A program made the translations under genes and the position numbers. A DNA stretch of 64,000 bases from Anarhynchus alexandrinus (taxonomy: Eukaryota; Chordata; Aves; Charadriiformes; Charadriidae), in assembly GCA_008711295.1 (NCBI GenBank), contig VUYV01000008.1:3268578-3332577 (forward strand), given 5' to 3'. Shown one piece after another: positions 37,401 through 49,400 of this stretch (position 1 is its first letter; the number at the start of each line of letters is the position of its first letter). The notes beneath the pieces are model-generated. The model worked only from the letters and a program-made list of their open reading frames with translations. It was not told the DNA's origin and made no database searches.

Positions 37401-40400
37401 TAGATCACCAGAACTGTACTTCCTTTTTAAATCCAGCTTCTGCCAGAGCTTAGTACTTGCCATTAGCAGCTGATTCTGTCTCCTTGTTGAAAAATTGGGC
37501 ATGTTACTGACTTCAGTGGCTCAGAAGCTATTTTTGAGACAGAAGGTTCTCCAAAAGTGCTGGATAAAACTCTTTTTGAGAAAATATATTAGTAAAAGTT
37601 TCTGGATTTCCAAGGGTTGATTGTGTTATCAGTGAATAGTACACTTCCAGATTGCTTAGGAAAACCTGCTCTCAGTGATGCTGGTTTTTGTAGTTACTCA
37701 CACTTCCTTATTCTAGAATGCAGCTTTCCTGGAGTCCTTTTCTGGGATTTGGGGGTATATTTAACTCTTTCTTGTCTCTCCCATTTTTTTTAGTCCTTTC
37801 CTAGGCTGTGTAGGCACTAGGCTGTTCTTAAGCTGGTAGTTGAACTAGAGCAAACACTGCGGACAGGCTTTCAGTACTAAATCCCACTTATGACCACTGT
37901 CCATAGCCTTTCTGCCTGACCAAGGATCAAGCTGATGCTTTCTGCTCTGCTTTTTCCATGCACAAGTTGCTTAACAGTTGAGCAAAGCCCTATATTTTGA
38001 GGTATGCTGTAGCTTTCCCTGCTGTCCTCTGTAAAACAATGTGCATTCCCCTCGCAGGGGAGCTTTTCCTGCATTGTTGTGGAGCTGGACCCACTCCCAG
38101 TAGAATAACTTTTTTAACAGTTAGTATAACTACAAACAAATAATTCCACTTCAGTGAACTGAGATGAATCATGAGAGTTCTGGCCTGTAAGTATGAACTT
38201 AATTTTATGGAAAAACTCCTGAAACACTGGAAGAATACAAAACTTCTAAACATACCTATTTTATGCAGTGCTGTTACTGAAACTTTATGTAGGAAAGAAT
38301 ATCGTTACTGTGAAAGCCACAGTTTTGATTGTCCATTACCAAGCTATATTGCCTGTGGAGAGAAAGACAGTGCAGTTAACATCATATTCACTAATACAAA
38401 ATGCATATTCACTAATAAAAAGTGCATGAAACAAAAAACATTCACTTATTTTTGTAGTTCTTCGTTTCTTGAACAAAGTATAAGGCTAATGTTTTCTGCT
38501 TTTAACATCTCTACGTTTTTGTAAAGCCAATATTTAAGAATGCAGGGCCCTCATCTAACGGTGTAAAAATGTCCTGGAGTTTGTGGCAAGGAGTATATTT
38601 TAAAAATGTATATAAATATCTATTTTTCATTTGTTCTGTCATACAAAACAGACTAATTTTTCAGTAAGATAAGGATTTGAAGAACACATTAAAAATCCAT
38701 TTCTCCCCAGCCTTTCAGCTAAACAAAATGATCACATTTCCTCTTAGTAAAACTCACCAACTTAATGTCTACTCTTAAATGCTTAATTTAAATACGAGTT
38801 TTCAAACGTGCTTTATTTCTACATTTGTTGCTGGTAGAAGTATAGTCATTCTGTCAGAAAGGTTTATAATAACATGTATAGTTTCTGAATTAGTGAGAAA
38901 ACAGTAAAAATTGAGCAGTGAGAAACCGTGTAGTTAGTGATAGCGCAAAAATTAATTGTCAAAATCTGTTTTGTTTTGTAACATTCAGATAGTTTCAGAA
39001 TCATAATTTAAGTATTAATATTCCATGGGAGATTTGTTATTTCTGCATTGCCTGTATCCTGTAGGATGTTTAAAATGTTTTCAAATACTCTCATTAATGA
39101 ACTAGTTTTATAAACTTTTATAGCGGATAGACTTTTTCAGGATGAGCAAAATATATGTCAGTTTAATGCGTAGCTTAGTTCATACAACTCTGCTTTCAAT
39201 GTATGTTCAAGCTTTTGAATATACTCATTTGCATCTTATTCCTTTGTCTAATAAAAACGCGGTTTTGATCCATCATGAAAGTAAGATACAATTCAGATAT
39301 TAAAATACAGTTGCTGTTAATTCCTTTTCGTTTTTTCCTAAAAGAAAAGTTAGGATTTACTTTTCTATGACTAGGAGCGCAAAAGAGCGCTAGAAGCAGA
39401 ACGGCAAGCCCGAGTTGAGGAGCTGCTGATGAAGAGGAAAGAACAAGAAGCACGGATTGAACAGCAGAGGCAAGAGAAAGAAAAAGCACGAGAAGATGCG
39501 GCACGGGAGAGGGCCAGGTAACTTGGCGATAATCCTGTTGGTTCCCTGCCCTTCACTGTCATCCTTTCCAGCAAACTGCTGCTTCTCTATAACAACAGTA
39601 CCTTCTTAGTTCTTCAGGCTTAGTATTTTAAAAAGTAACATTAATAAATATTCTGGATCTACGGTTTGAAAGAAGAAATCAGGTGAGTAATCATAAATTC
39701 TGTAATAGATTTTTGTATTCCTTAGATACATGCAGAATATAACATGCAAGGCTGTGTTTTATTATATTCATCTTAGTTTTATTGCTAACAAGACCTTTTA
39801 ATAATTTGCCTTTTAAATATTTTAGCTTAGTTTTCAAGGGAAACAAGATTAATGTCCCTGTGTCCCCCGTTTCCTCTGCTCTCCAGTAACTTTTGGACTT
39901 ACTGGCATCACTTTGAGTTCACCCTTTTGTAGACACCAGAGATTACATTTGTGAAGCACAAAGCCGGGAAATCAGGCTTCATTAATTCTACTGCCTATGA
40001 ACTACTTGGTTTGTGGTTTTGCCCATAATCAAAAGTTCATAAAGGGGTTTTCATATGAGCTCTTCTCTCTCTTTCTTTTGAAAGAGACAAACACGAGGTG
40101 CAGGGAGAGTGAATGTTGGGTGGCATTACGGTGTGTGAGAAAGGTTTACTTTCAAGTCTGATTCAGGAAAACTGCTTTCTGCTTATTGTTTAATTTGCCA
40201 AATTGTATTTGTACTTGCCTCCTATTGTTCCTTCTGTCCCTACAGTCCCACAGTATTCCATAAAACGTAAATAGAAGTTACATTTTTCCTATGACATGAA
40301 GCATTCACTAATGGTTCTTTAAACATTTTTATTATGACAGCTTGTTTTCTTCAAAGTTGTCATGAAGAGGTCTTTTTTCCTCCAAGTAAAACATTCAGAA

Positions 40401-43400
40401 ATGCATTGATCACCTTCTTTCATCTTCCAAAGTCAGGAGTAATTCTAGCTTGACATCATAAAGAGATTCAGCTTTTAATTAGATATTTAATGAATCGTGG
40501 TTAGGATCTATGGCCTTGCCCAGGACTTCACGGACCTTTCCTCAATATATTTGAGCCAAAGTCACAATGGGATTGAGTCAGTTGAAGGGGATCCTTCAGT
40601 GTCTTATTCTCATTCACAGACGCTAGGGGAAGATTAGGGAGAATTTTTGTTATGCTGTTTTGGGGAGGTAGACACTGCATGTGTGAGGCTGCTACATCTT
40701 TCTGAAATTTGAGGAAACCCTCACAGTAAGCAAATGTGATATAATTGCTGTTGACATCTTTGGCTTCTGAGGTCTTCTACGGTTAGAACTTCTCTGAAGG
40801 CTCAGGGCATGTAATTCTTTGCTCTTTTTGTTTAATCTTTTTTAATTCTGCCACTTTCCTTTGTTGAAGAACAGCAGTTTCCATTTGCCTTCTCTCAGTA
40901 CTGTGTTTCAGCAAATTTCCTCTCTATTTTCTACTATAGCACTCAGTTTTCGAATGCTTTGTACTTGATATTGCAGTACCGTGCTTGCATTTGTTTTTCT
41001 TTGCCAGATGCTGATTATACAAGAGAGATTTTTTCCTCTTTTTTTTTTTTTGATAATTTTGGGAAAGAGTAGGAAAGAATGTACGTGTGGTGCCCTACAA
41101 TCGGGTGATTCTGATATGTCAGAATGACCTCAAAGTCATTGCATCTCCTTAATAACAGTTCTGAGGTTTCTCTAACATAATAGAGTTAGAAGAGGATTCA
41201 AAGTGCCCTGGTTTAGAAGTTCAAGGAGAGATGAGCTTGACAGGAACCTGGCTGTACTGTTCCTTCCATCTTGTTTTGGTGGAACCTTGGGGTATCATTT
41301 GGTGTTTTGTTTTGTTGTTTGTTTTTTTCCCTGTTGCTAGGATTTGACTCTTATCCTGAAGATTTAATACTTGCTGGAATGAGTAATTTTTGGAATATCT
41401 GCTTAAAGTTTGTTCAGTATAAGCTTTACCATGTGCATCTGGTGGTGATTAAAGCATCTGTATGAAAGGAATAGTGTACTTAAAACTGACTTTAGAAGCC
41501 CCTCTGCCCTTATGGTACATTAACTTGATTCCAGTAAGGCTTTAGATGTAATTTCAGAGTATTTTATATTCCAAAGAGTTGAAATCCACAATATGGAAAA
41601 CTTTGTTCCTGTCAATAGAAATCATAAAACTGTGTAATGTAACCTACTCATGTAAAAAGCGTGCTTTTCAGAAGGGCTTGTACAGGAATAATGTTGACAC
41701 TATAAATTGACGCTGTAGAATTTTGTTTCAAATATTATTAATCCAAAGTATGCAATGATATTAATTTGTCATAGTTTGTAGGATTAAACAAATATGTAAA
41801 AACGCATACTGAAAGAAATGGCTAAAATCTGTGATTTGTTTCAGCTCGTGGTGTGAGTCAGGAGCTCTTTAAAACAAAACCAAAGACTGTAGTTCAGTCT
41901 TTCATTATATACCTCAGGGGAGATAGCACATAAAGTACCTAATGCTTCTCATCCATCATCTCTTCCTCGCCCCCCCTCCACGCCCATGGTGGTTGGAAGA
42001 GTTCACTTATACTTTCTGAAAGAACAATTGTGTGTAGTGTTTATCGTTAGACTTGCTTCCTCCCCTGATTTCTTTCCTATCCACTTTTATCTTTTCTGTG
42101 TCTTTTGTTTTAATATGTTACTTTATCTGAGCCTGATACTTTTACTGAAATGACTTTGTTTTTTCTATGAGTTATCTGTTTAAAAAACCCAAACAAACAG
42201 AAATTCACGCAAACAGAAACTACTGCAGTTTGGGTAATATTCTTTGTTACCCTTTCTAGTCTTGTCACTCAAACTATTTCAATTTTAGAATACCTTTTTA
42301 AAAGATGGCTAATGGCTTTGAATGACTTCTTCATTGCTCAGTTTTACTCAAAACTTCTGTTACTTCTTTTGGCCTCTCACAGCTGCCAGAATTCTAGGAG
42401 AAGTGTTTCTCTCCCATCCCAACTCTTTTTGTACAAACCACATGAGTAGCTGACTTTCTTCCTTTTCAGGGTTTAATAGCTCCCTCACTAGTAAGTTGTT
42501 CTTTATGAAACTGTTATCTGCAGTTGCTACTTAGTAGTTGTAGTAACAGATCAAGCTATACCTCTTGTTCTTTTCTCAGACAGAAAAAAGTAATCTTAGT
42601 TTCTTCAATAGGGTGATGCTTAGGGCATTCACAGGCTCTTACCGATATCAACACATATGACAGCTGTGCTTTGGCTCTTTGCTGAGGAGGGGAAGGAGAG
42701 TTGCTAAAATTGAAAACGACAACTGAAGTTTGAGGTGTGATTCAGTTTTTGGAAGAGGGATGTAGGGCAGACAGGTTCAGTGAGCAAAATAGGTCCTGGC
42801 TGCAGTTATGTACAGAACGTGACAGTAAGATAAATGCCTAATCTTTTGTTATCCTTTGGTATCTTGAACATTTAGACTTGCAATATTCTAGAGCATCAAT
42901 TTATCACTCATGACTGTATCATTTGATGTAGTCAAAGTTTTATCTATAAGTTTCTATATTCAAACTTCCACTGATTATCATTTTTATAAAACACACTGCC
43001 CTCATTGCTGTATGGTTTTTCTTCAATTTGCCATTGTACTCCTTCCCTTTGGTTCACTGACCATAGCCATTGGCTGCAGAACACTAATGGTGGCAGGGTA
43101 TCACATTCATCACTATTTTGTAGCATTGTGTTGACGATCATTGCTCTGATTTGGACTGAGGTATGATCCAGGCTCTGCTACAAAGGTTCAAATGTCTGCC
43201 TTTATTAAATCATCAAAATTAAAGCATCTGTGTTCTCTGTTAAAGGAGTTGCTTTTTGTTGTCTGTCTTTTCTACTGAGCTATCTTCAGCTTCATTTTTT
43301 GGGGTGCTTGTTCTCCATTGCAAACATAAATTCATCATTATGCATGCTTTGCATGATTACAAGTTTTCCCTATATTTATTATCTTCTGATTAGAGATCGA

Positions 43401-46400
43401 GAAGAGAGGTTGGCAGCTCTTACTGCAGCTCAACAAGAAGCCATGGAAGAACTACAGAAGAAAATTCAACTGAAGGTATGAAAGGATACTTTAGTTGAAA
43501 AATATGTCAACAATATAGAATCTCTGCAAAATTATTTTCTGTATGTATGTTTTATTTGGTGAAGATGTTAGTGCACTGTACAGGGTCCTGAATTACACAA
43601 CTTTACAAGAGGTTTTTATTTAGACTTTTGCATTAAGAAGAGAACCTTGCTGTATAACGTATGCTATGTAGTTTGGAAAGAACAGGACTGAGCTCTATGG
43701 AATTCATTCATTTCAAAGCTTTGAACAGGAGAACAAGTAAACCTGTACTTTCCAAGAGAAGTCAAAGTAATTTTGAATTAAATTGTAAGGAAAATCAATA
43801 TATAAAAACTCTCACGCTGGTTTGTGAAGGCAGTTCACCAAACAGTCACACAAGGTGCTATCTAAAGGTATTGAAATTCGTGCCGTCAAAAGTGGTGTGC
43901 TGTTTCATAAAACAGGCATAAGGATCGAGCCCCTTGTAGTTCACCTGTCCAGCTGAATTGACTGTCCAGTGGAGAACCAAGGTATTAGAAGTTTCGAAGA
44001 CATATCCACTATTTTTTAAGAGGTGTAAAGACTTCTAAAATGATAAATTGCATTATTGTGGAACTGTATATTAAAGTTTCAATTAATGATAAATTATGTA
44101 AATTTTTATTCTAAGATGGTTTATGTATATGTACAAATAATTTTTAATTTCAGTGTTATTCTTCTGATCCCAGCCTGAAGCACCACAGCTACATTTACTT
44201 GTACTGTAAAATGCAGTTTTGTTATTAACTACAGGTTCATACCCCAGCCTCTGGTTTTAAATAATAGTTGAGAGTTTGTTCCATTCTCATGAGGGTTAGG
44301 TATGAAAACCCTCTGAAAGAATCCAGTGAAGTGTGCCTGCTACTGCAGGTAAATAACAAGTAATTTATTCTACTTTATTTGTACTTTATGATTTCATATC
44401 TCTCAGGGGAAAACAGCACTACATAAGTTACATATTTGTAGAGTTGAAAGTTGAACTTGTATCCTGTACTAGAGTGTGTCATTAAGAACAAAACCAGAAA
44501 TGAGATGTTAAATGTAACAAAAAAATTTGCAGAAGGATTTGCAACAGATTATTAATTGATAATCACCTATAAAACAAAACCAGTGCTGACTGATTGTTAA
44601 ATCATAGTAAAATGTTAAAATATGTGTGATGTGTGGTGACTTTTAACGCCTTTCAGAAATAAAAAATAGTTTCAATTCAACAGAAGTTCAATCTGATTGT
44701 ACAATATTTGTTAATTCCCAATATTTCTTTGCACAGTTTAATTCCATTTGCTGTAATACAGTGTGTTTTTTCTTTGTTGCTTTGATTATTTTCCATTCAG
44801 CATGATGAAAGTATTAGAAGGCACATGGAACAAATTGAACAAAGAAAAGAGAAAGCAGCTGAATTAAGTAGTGGAAGACATGCTAATACTGATTATGCAC
44901 CAAAACTTACACCATACGAAAGAAAAAAACAGTGCTCATTATGCAATGTAATGGTAAGTTGGATAGAGGGGAATACTGTCAGAATTGCAAGGCCAACCTA
45001 AGTCTTGAAGCTACAAAATTCACCTGATACTGATGTGTGATGAGAGTACTGCACATCTACTGTGTCCCTGTTCTGCTCTTGTAAAGTGCACCTTATTTTG
45101 GAGTCTTCTGTCTATGAATCCAATTGAAATTCACTGAAGGTTACTAGGCACAGAGGAACCACATCAAGCTCAAGAAGTTCTTGAACTGAGTTTGGTTGGA
45201 GGCTTAAAAGTGTTGAAGGGGAGAATCAGTGTTCTCTTTGTCTGTACGTTTACTTTTCCCTAGGTACCTTAGTTTTTGGTCACTGTTGGACAGCAAGTAC
45301 TTTGCTAGGCAGACCTCCGATCTCAACTGGGCATCTCTTCTTGTGTTCACCATTCCGTATGTCCCAGGAATAGTGGAGAAGAGGAAGCCATACAGTCACT
45401 GCATAGGAAGCAGGGAGATCTATTCTTGTTGATAACTGGTTTTACTGGTTTGCAAAGACCATGCATTATTGAATAAAGCCTTATGTCCTACTAAGCACTG
45501 CTTCTCTTAATTGCTGAATTAAACAAGATTGCAGGGGATCACTTCAGGCAGTGCTGGAACAGAAACTCAGGTTCAGCAGACTGGAGTCTTGTATATTCAC
45601 TGATCACATATTTCAGAATGAAAGTCCGATATCTGAAGTTAGATTGCAGTCAAAATGAGATGAGAAGCCAAGATTATTTTTTAATCTCTCAATGAGTTGC
45701 TAGCCAGCAGTATAATATCTAATTTACTCTTAACTCCTGCATAAAAGGTGTTTATGTAAATTGCATTGAGGAATAAAGTATTGTGCTTGAAATTCTGAAC
45801 ATACTTCTGATAAATTGGCATATATTATATTTAAAATACTGTTATTTATAGATTATGGAATTATCGAGGAAAAAAAAATGACTAAAGTCATTGTCATTAC
45901 AGATTTCATCAGAAGTATACCTTTTTAGCCACATTAAAGGGAAAAAACACCAACAAGCTGTGCGAGAAAACAGTAGTATACAAGGACGAGAGCTTTCAGA
46001 TGAAGAAGTGGTAAGTTTTCTAATATTTTTTTCTATGCTACTTCTAGTTTTAAATGCCGTCCAGCTGAGTAGCCTAAGAAAGTCAAAAATTCTTATAAAG
46101 GAATTGAACAAGAATATTTGTGTTAGCATGGAAATAGTAGTGCCTTTTTGAATATAGACTACCAATGAAAAGGAACAAAAGAAACAGTGGATTCAAATAT
46201 TTCAGGCAATTGCCATTTGAAATAGGTGTATAAAACATGACTAATTGCTTTTCTATTAATCCAGAGGCATTTTTCATCTCACTATATTTATCTCTTAATC
46301 ATAAAAATCTGATGTGTTGCAGGTCTCTGCATTTTGCTCTACTTTTTTTTTTTTGTTACTTCCTTTTGCTTAAAATATCTTAGACCATTTTTAGGTTATC

Positions 46401-49400
46401 AGATGTGCTATTCTATGCATCACGGTCAATAATGCTGAAAATTGTAGTGCTAAATTACTTTAAAATGTCAGATCAGAAACACTTAGCAAGTATTAACGTT
46501 GCTAGAAAGAACAATAATTAGTTTTTCAGTAGCTTCTTTAGAAGAATTGGCACTTAGGGTGATTTTTAGGAAGCATTGAGAACATTTTATACTAAATCAA
46601 GAAACTATGCTGTTTCGAAGACTTCTGAATGGTTGTCTGATTTAATTTCTCATTCCTGCTGCCTTTCTACGAGACAAATTGTAACAGTCAAAACTTTGAG
46701 TTCTGTCTTATCCAAAAAATTTTTGAATGCCGGTGCATTATTCCTGTCAGATGTTCGGAAGAAATACGGTACAAGCCGATTCTCCAGAGCTGATTCAGAT
46801 TTAACTTCATTGTACTCAGAAGTCTCTTTCCAGCCAAGCTGGTTCAAATGATACTGCTCAGTAATTCTAATTTTTGGCTGTCTCCTTCTTTCCTTTGCAG
46901 TTCTGGTTACTATTTTTATTTGTTGAAATCTTCTCTTTGTTTACAGCTTCTGACATCCAGTAGTAACATCTTTTCTTCTCCTTTTTAAAAAGCTTTGGAG
47001 AGTTAAGTCTCTGAGGCACTGAAATCCAGAGAGGTGGTTATCACCGGGAAAAAAAAAAAAACCAAAAAACCAAAACAAACAAAAAAAGAAAATTGGAGAG
47101 ATACAGTAATCTGGAGGAATACATTTTTGCTGAGTTGCAGTTTGCCTACCCCTTCCTAACTGTAACGAAAGTACATAAACTATCTTTTCAGTTTCTTTTT
47201 TCCTCTTTTACAGTGGTTAGTGGGAGTTCTGTGGGTTTGGATTTGGCTTTAGATGCCAGGTTTACCTAATTGGATATATGGGAGAAGGCTTCATACTGCA
47301 TCTGTTTTCCTAGAAATATAAGCTGTGAGATTTCACAGAATCTTTCATGTTGGTACACGCACCAAAGTGTGAGCAATCTGTAATACTGAAATTTTCTTGT
47401 ATCTATCTACCCTTTGCTTGTATGTGTCTCGCCACTGATAATTGAACCGTGGTTCTTGCTGGACAGCTGTCTCACATGAATATGGAGGAACCAGTGAACT
47501 AGATTTTCTTTTGACTGGGTGTTATACGCTATTCACAACATCTAATTTGATAGCTTAACAATTCCAGCTTCCAGAAAAAGGGATCACCTTAAAACAGCTG
47601 CGTTTGTGCCCAGTTGGTGAAAAAGAAGTTCCACTAGAGGGCACAGATATCCTGATTTTTGTGGTGTCCAACATCATATGCTTAAATCCAGTGTTTTTCA
47701 GCAAAACATTTCGATGTGAATTTAAGATGAAGATTAAGGTTAAGTGTATGGCATTTCTTGAATGTGTACTTAGTGCAGGAGCAAAAGGAGAGACTATTTT
47801 TAAACTGAATGAAGAGCTTGATGATTACAATAGCAGATTTAAATATCCTTAATCAAGATGGTGCATAGTATTTGGCATACTGGCAACATATGGATACTTC
47901 CATTGTTAGATATTTAAAATATTATTTATAGCTATAGTTTAATTAGTCCAAATATACAATTCTGAACTATACTATTGTAATCTGAAATTTTCTTGGCCTG
48001 AGGCCCCCTCTGGTTTTCTTTTTTCACAGAGCAGTAATAAGATATACACGCTAGAGATATGGTCACTGTAAAGTAGAAAAGCAATTCTATTTATCGGAGC
48101 AATCTGCTTTGTGTACCACTTTATTCAGCATGCATAGTTAATGCCAAACTTGGCGTCCCTCACAACTTAAGCATTCAGTAACTTTAGTTAAGTTTTGAAA
48201 TACTTAAGAAAAAAATTCCCAAGTATTATACAGAAGTAAAACTGTATTCCAGGGAATCATTATAGTATTCATAGTTACTTATTCATCACCGTTTTCAATT
48301 TTTTAGTCAGTGAAGGTATCTGTAGGGAGAACACACTTGTACTACTTAAAGTTATTACTTGTCATCTGTGATGTCTTTAGATTATATACATCTTGTCTGT
48401 GACCCTTCTTCTTTGACATAAAAGATTTTATTTATATCACCTTTGACCTAATAAAATTTCACCTTTAACCTTATGCACTTGACACCTCAGATAACTTACT
48501 CTTGATCTTTGACTCATTTTGTGTTAAGCCTGTTAAGTAAAATAGGTAGCTGCCTAGAAAGAAAGCTTTTTTCCAATTGTAATGTGACCATAGCGTTTCT
48601 TTATTATTACTTGAGAAATCACAGAAGGATTTGAAATATGTTTATTTTGACCATATCAGTACTAGAGAAGGTAAAATTTAAGTATCTTCTTAAGACTTTG
48701 GAAACTAATTTAGGTAAGTGTTTGTATAATATGTCTTCGTACAGTAGGGATTTTTGTGGGTTGATTTGACTGTAAGCAAAAAGTTAAAAGCTGTAGTGAA
48801 TGATCATTGACACTAATTTCTCTGGGCCAGGTGGACGCTAGTAGTTGATCTTGCCAGATATAAAAAGAAACAATTATATTCTAGGTTTTTCCCTTTACCA
48901 TAGCATCTATAGGTTCTGTAATTGTACAAATGTTTTTAGAGATAAAAGTAGACTTTGTGTTGGAGCAGTTTTCTGTTTCCATTTTGTAAGAGCTGATAGC
49001 CAGTATTAGATTTTTAATCAATAAGATTAATTCACTTGTACATGTGATAATTTTGGTGAAACTTGCAAAGAAAATAATTTTGTTCTGAATGAGGATACCA
49101 AAATGAAAAAATATGAAGTTACTTCTAAGATTGTATGACAGCTTCATTTCCCCTCTGCTTTTTGGGTTTTCTTCATCTGAGTATTTATTAGTCTCCACCT
49201 GAAAAGGATGTAGGTTTCTCTTACAGCACAAATTTATTGATTTTGAAACAGTGGTTATATGAAAGCAATTTAGTTCTGTTCACATTTACTTCCTTTTTAA
49301 CTTCTCTTTTGTCCAGTCTCTTATAAATACATGTACATATAAATTCATGTAGATGGCAAAACACTTTCAGCAAGGTAGGCTTCAGGCTAAAAGTTGTCTT

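Larger units (their letters stand above)
36806..39374 (+). other. SCAPER: SCAPER intron l-m (2.6 kb)
   Basis: GT-AG intron, acceptor TTCTATGACTAG. It contains a T-run at about 37039-37051, a G/T-rich tract at 37197-37256, and two small tandem duplications at 37386-37417 and 38383-38424. No gene recognised; open frames at 38171-38524 (+) and 39196-39504 (-) are chance or exon shadow. Confidence 0.9.

Noticed and set aside
39371..39574. Ser/Arg/Ala-rich open frame, minus strand
   Set aside because: It is the antisense shadow of SCAPER exon m, whose Glu/Arg/Lys codons give Ser/Leu/Arg in reverse.
47604..47852. 82-codon open frame, + strand, with a plausible-looking soluble C-terminus
   Set aside because: No recognisable family, no splice context joining it in frame between exons p and q, and length within chance for this composition.
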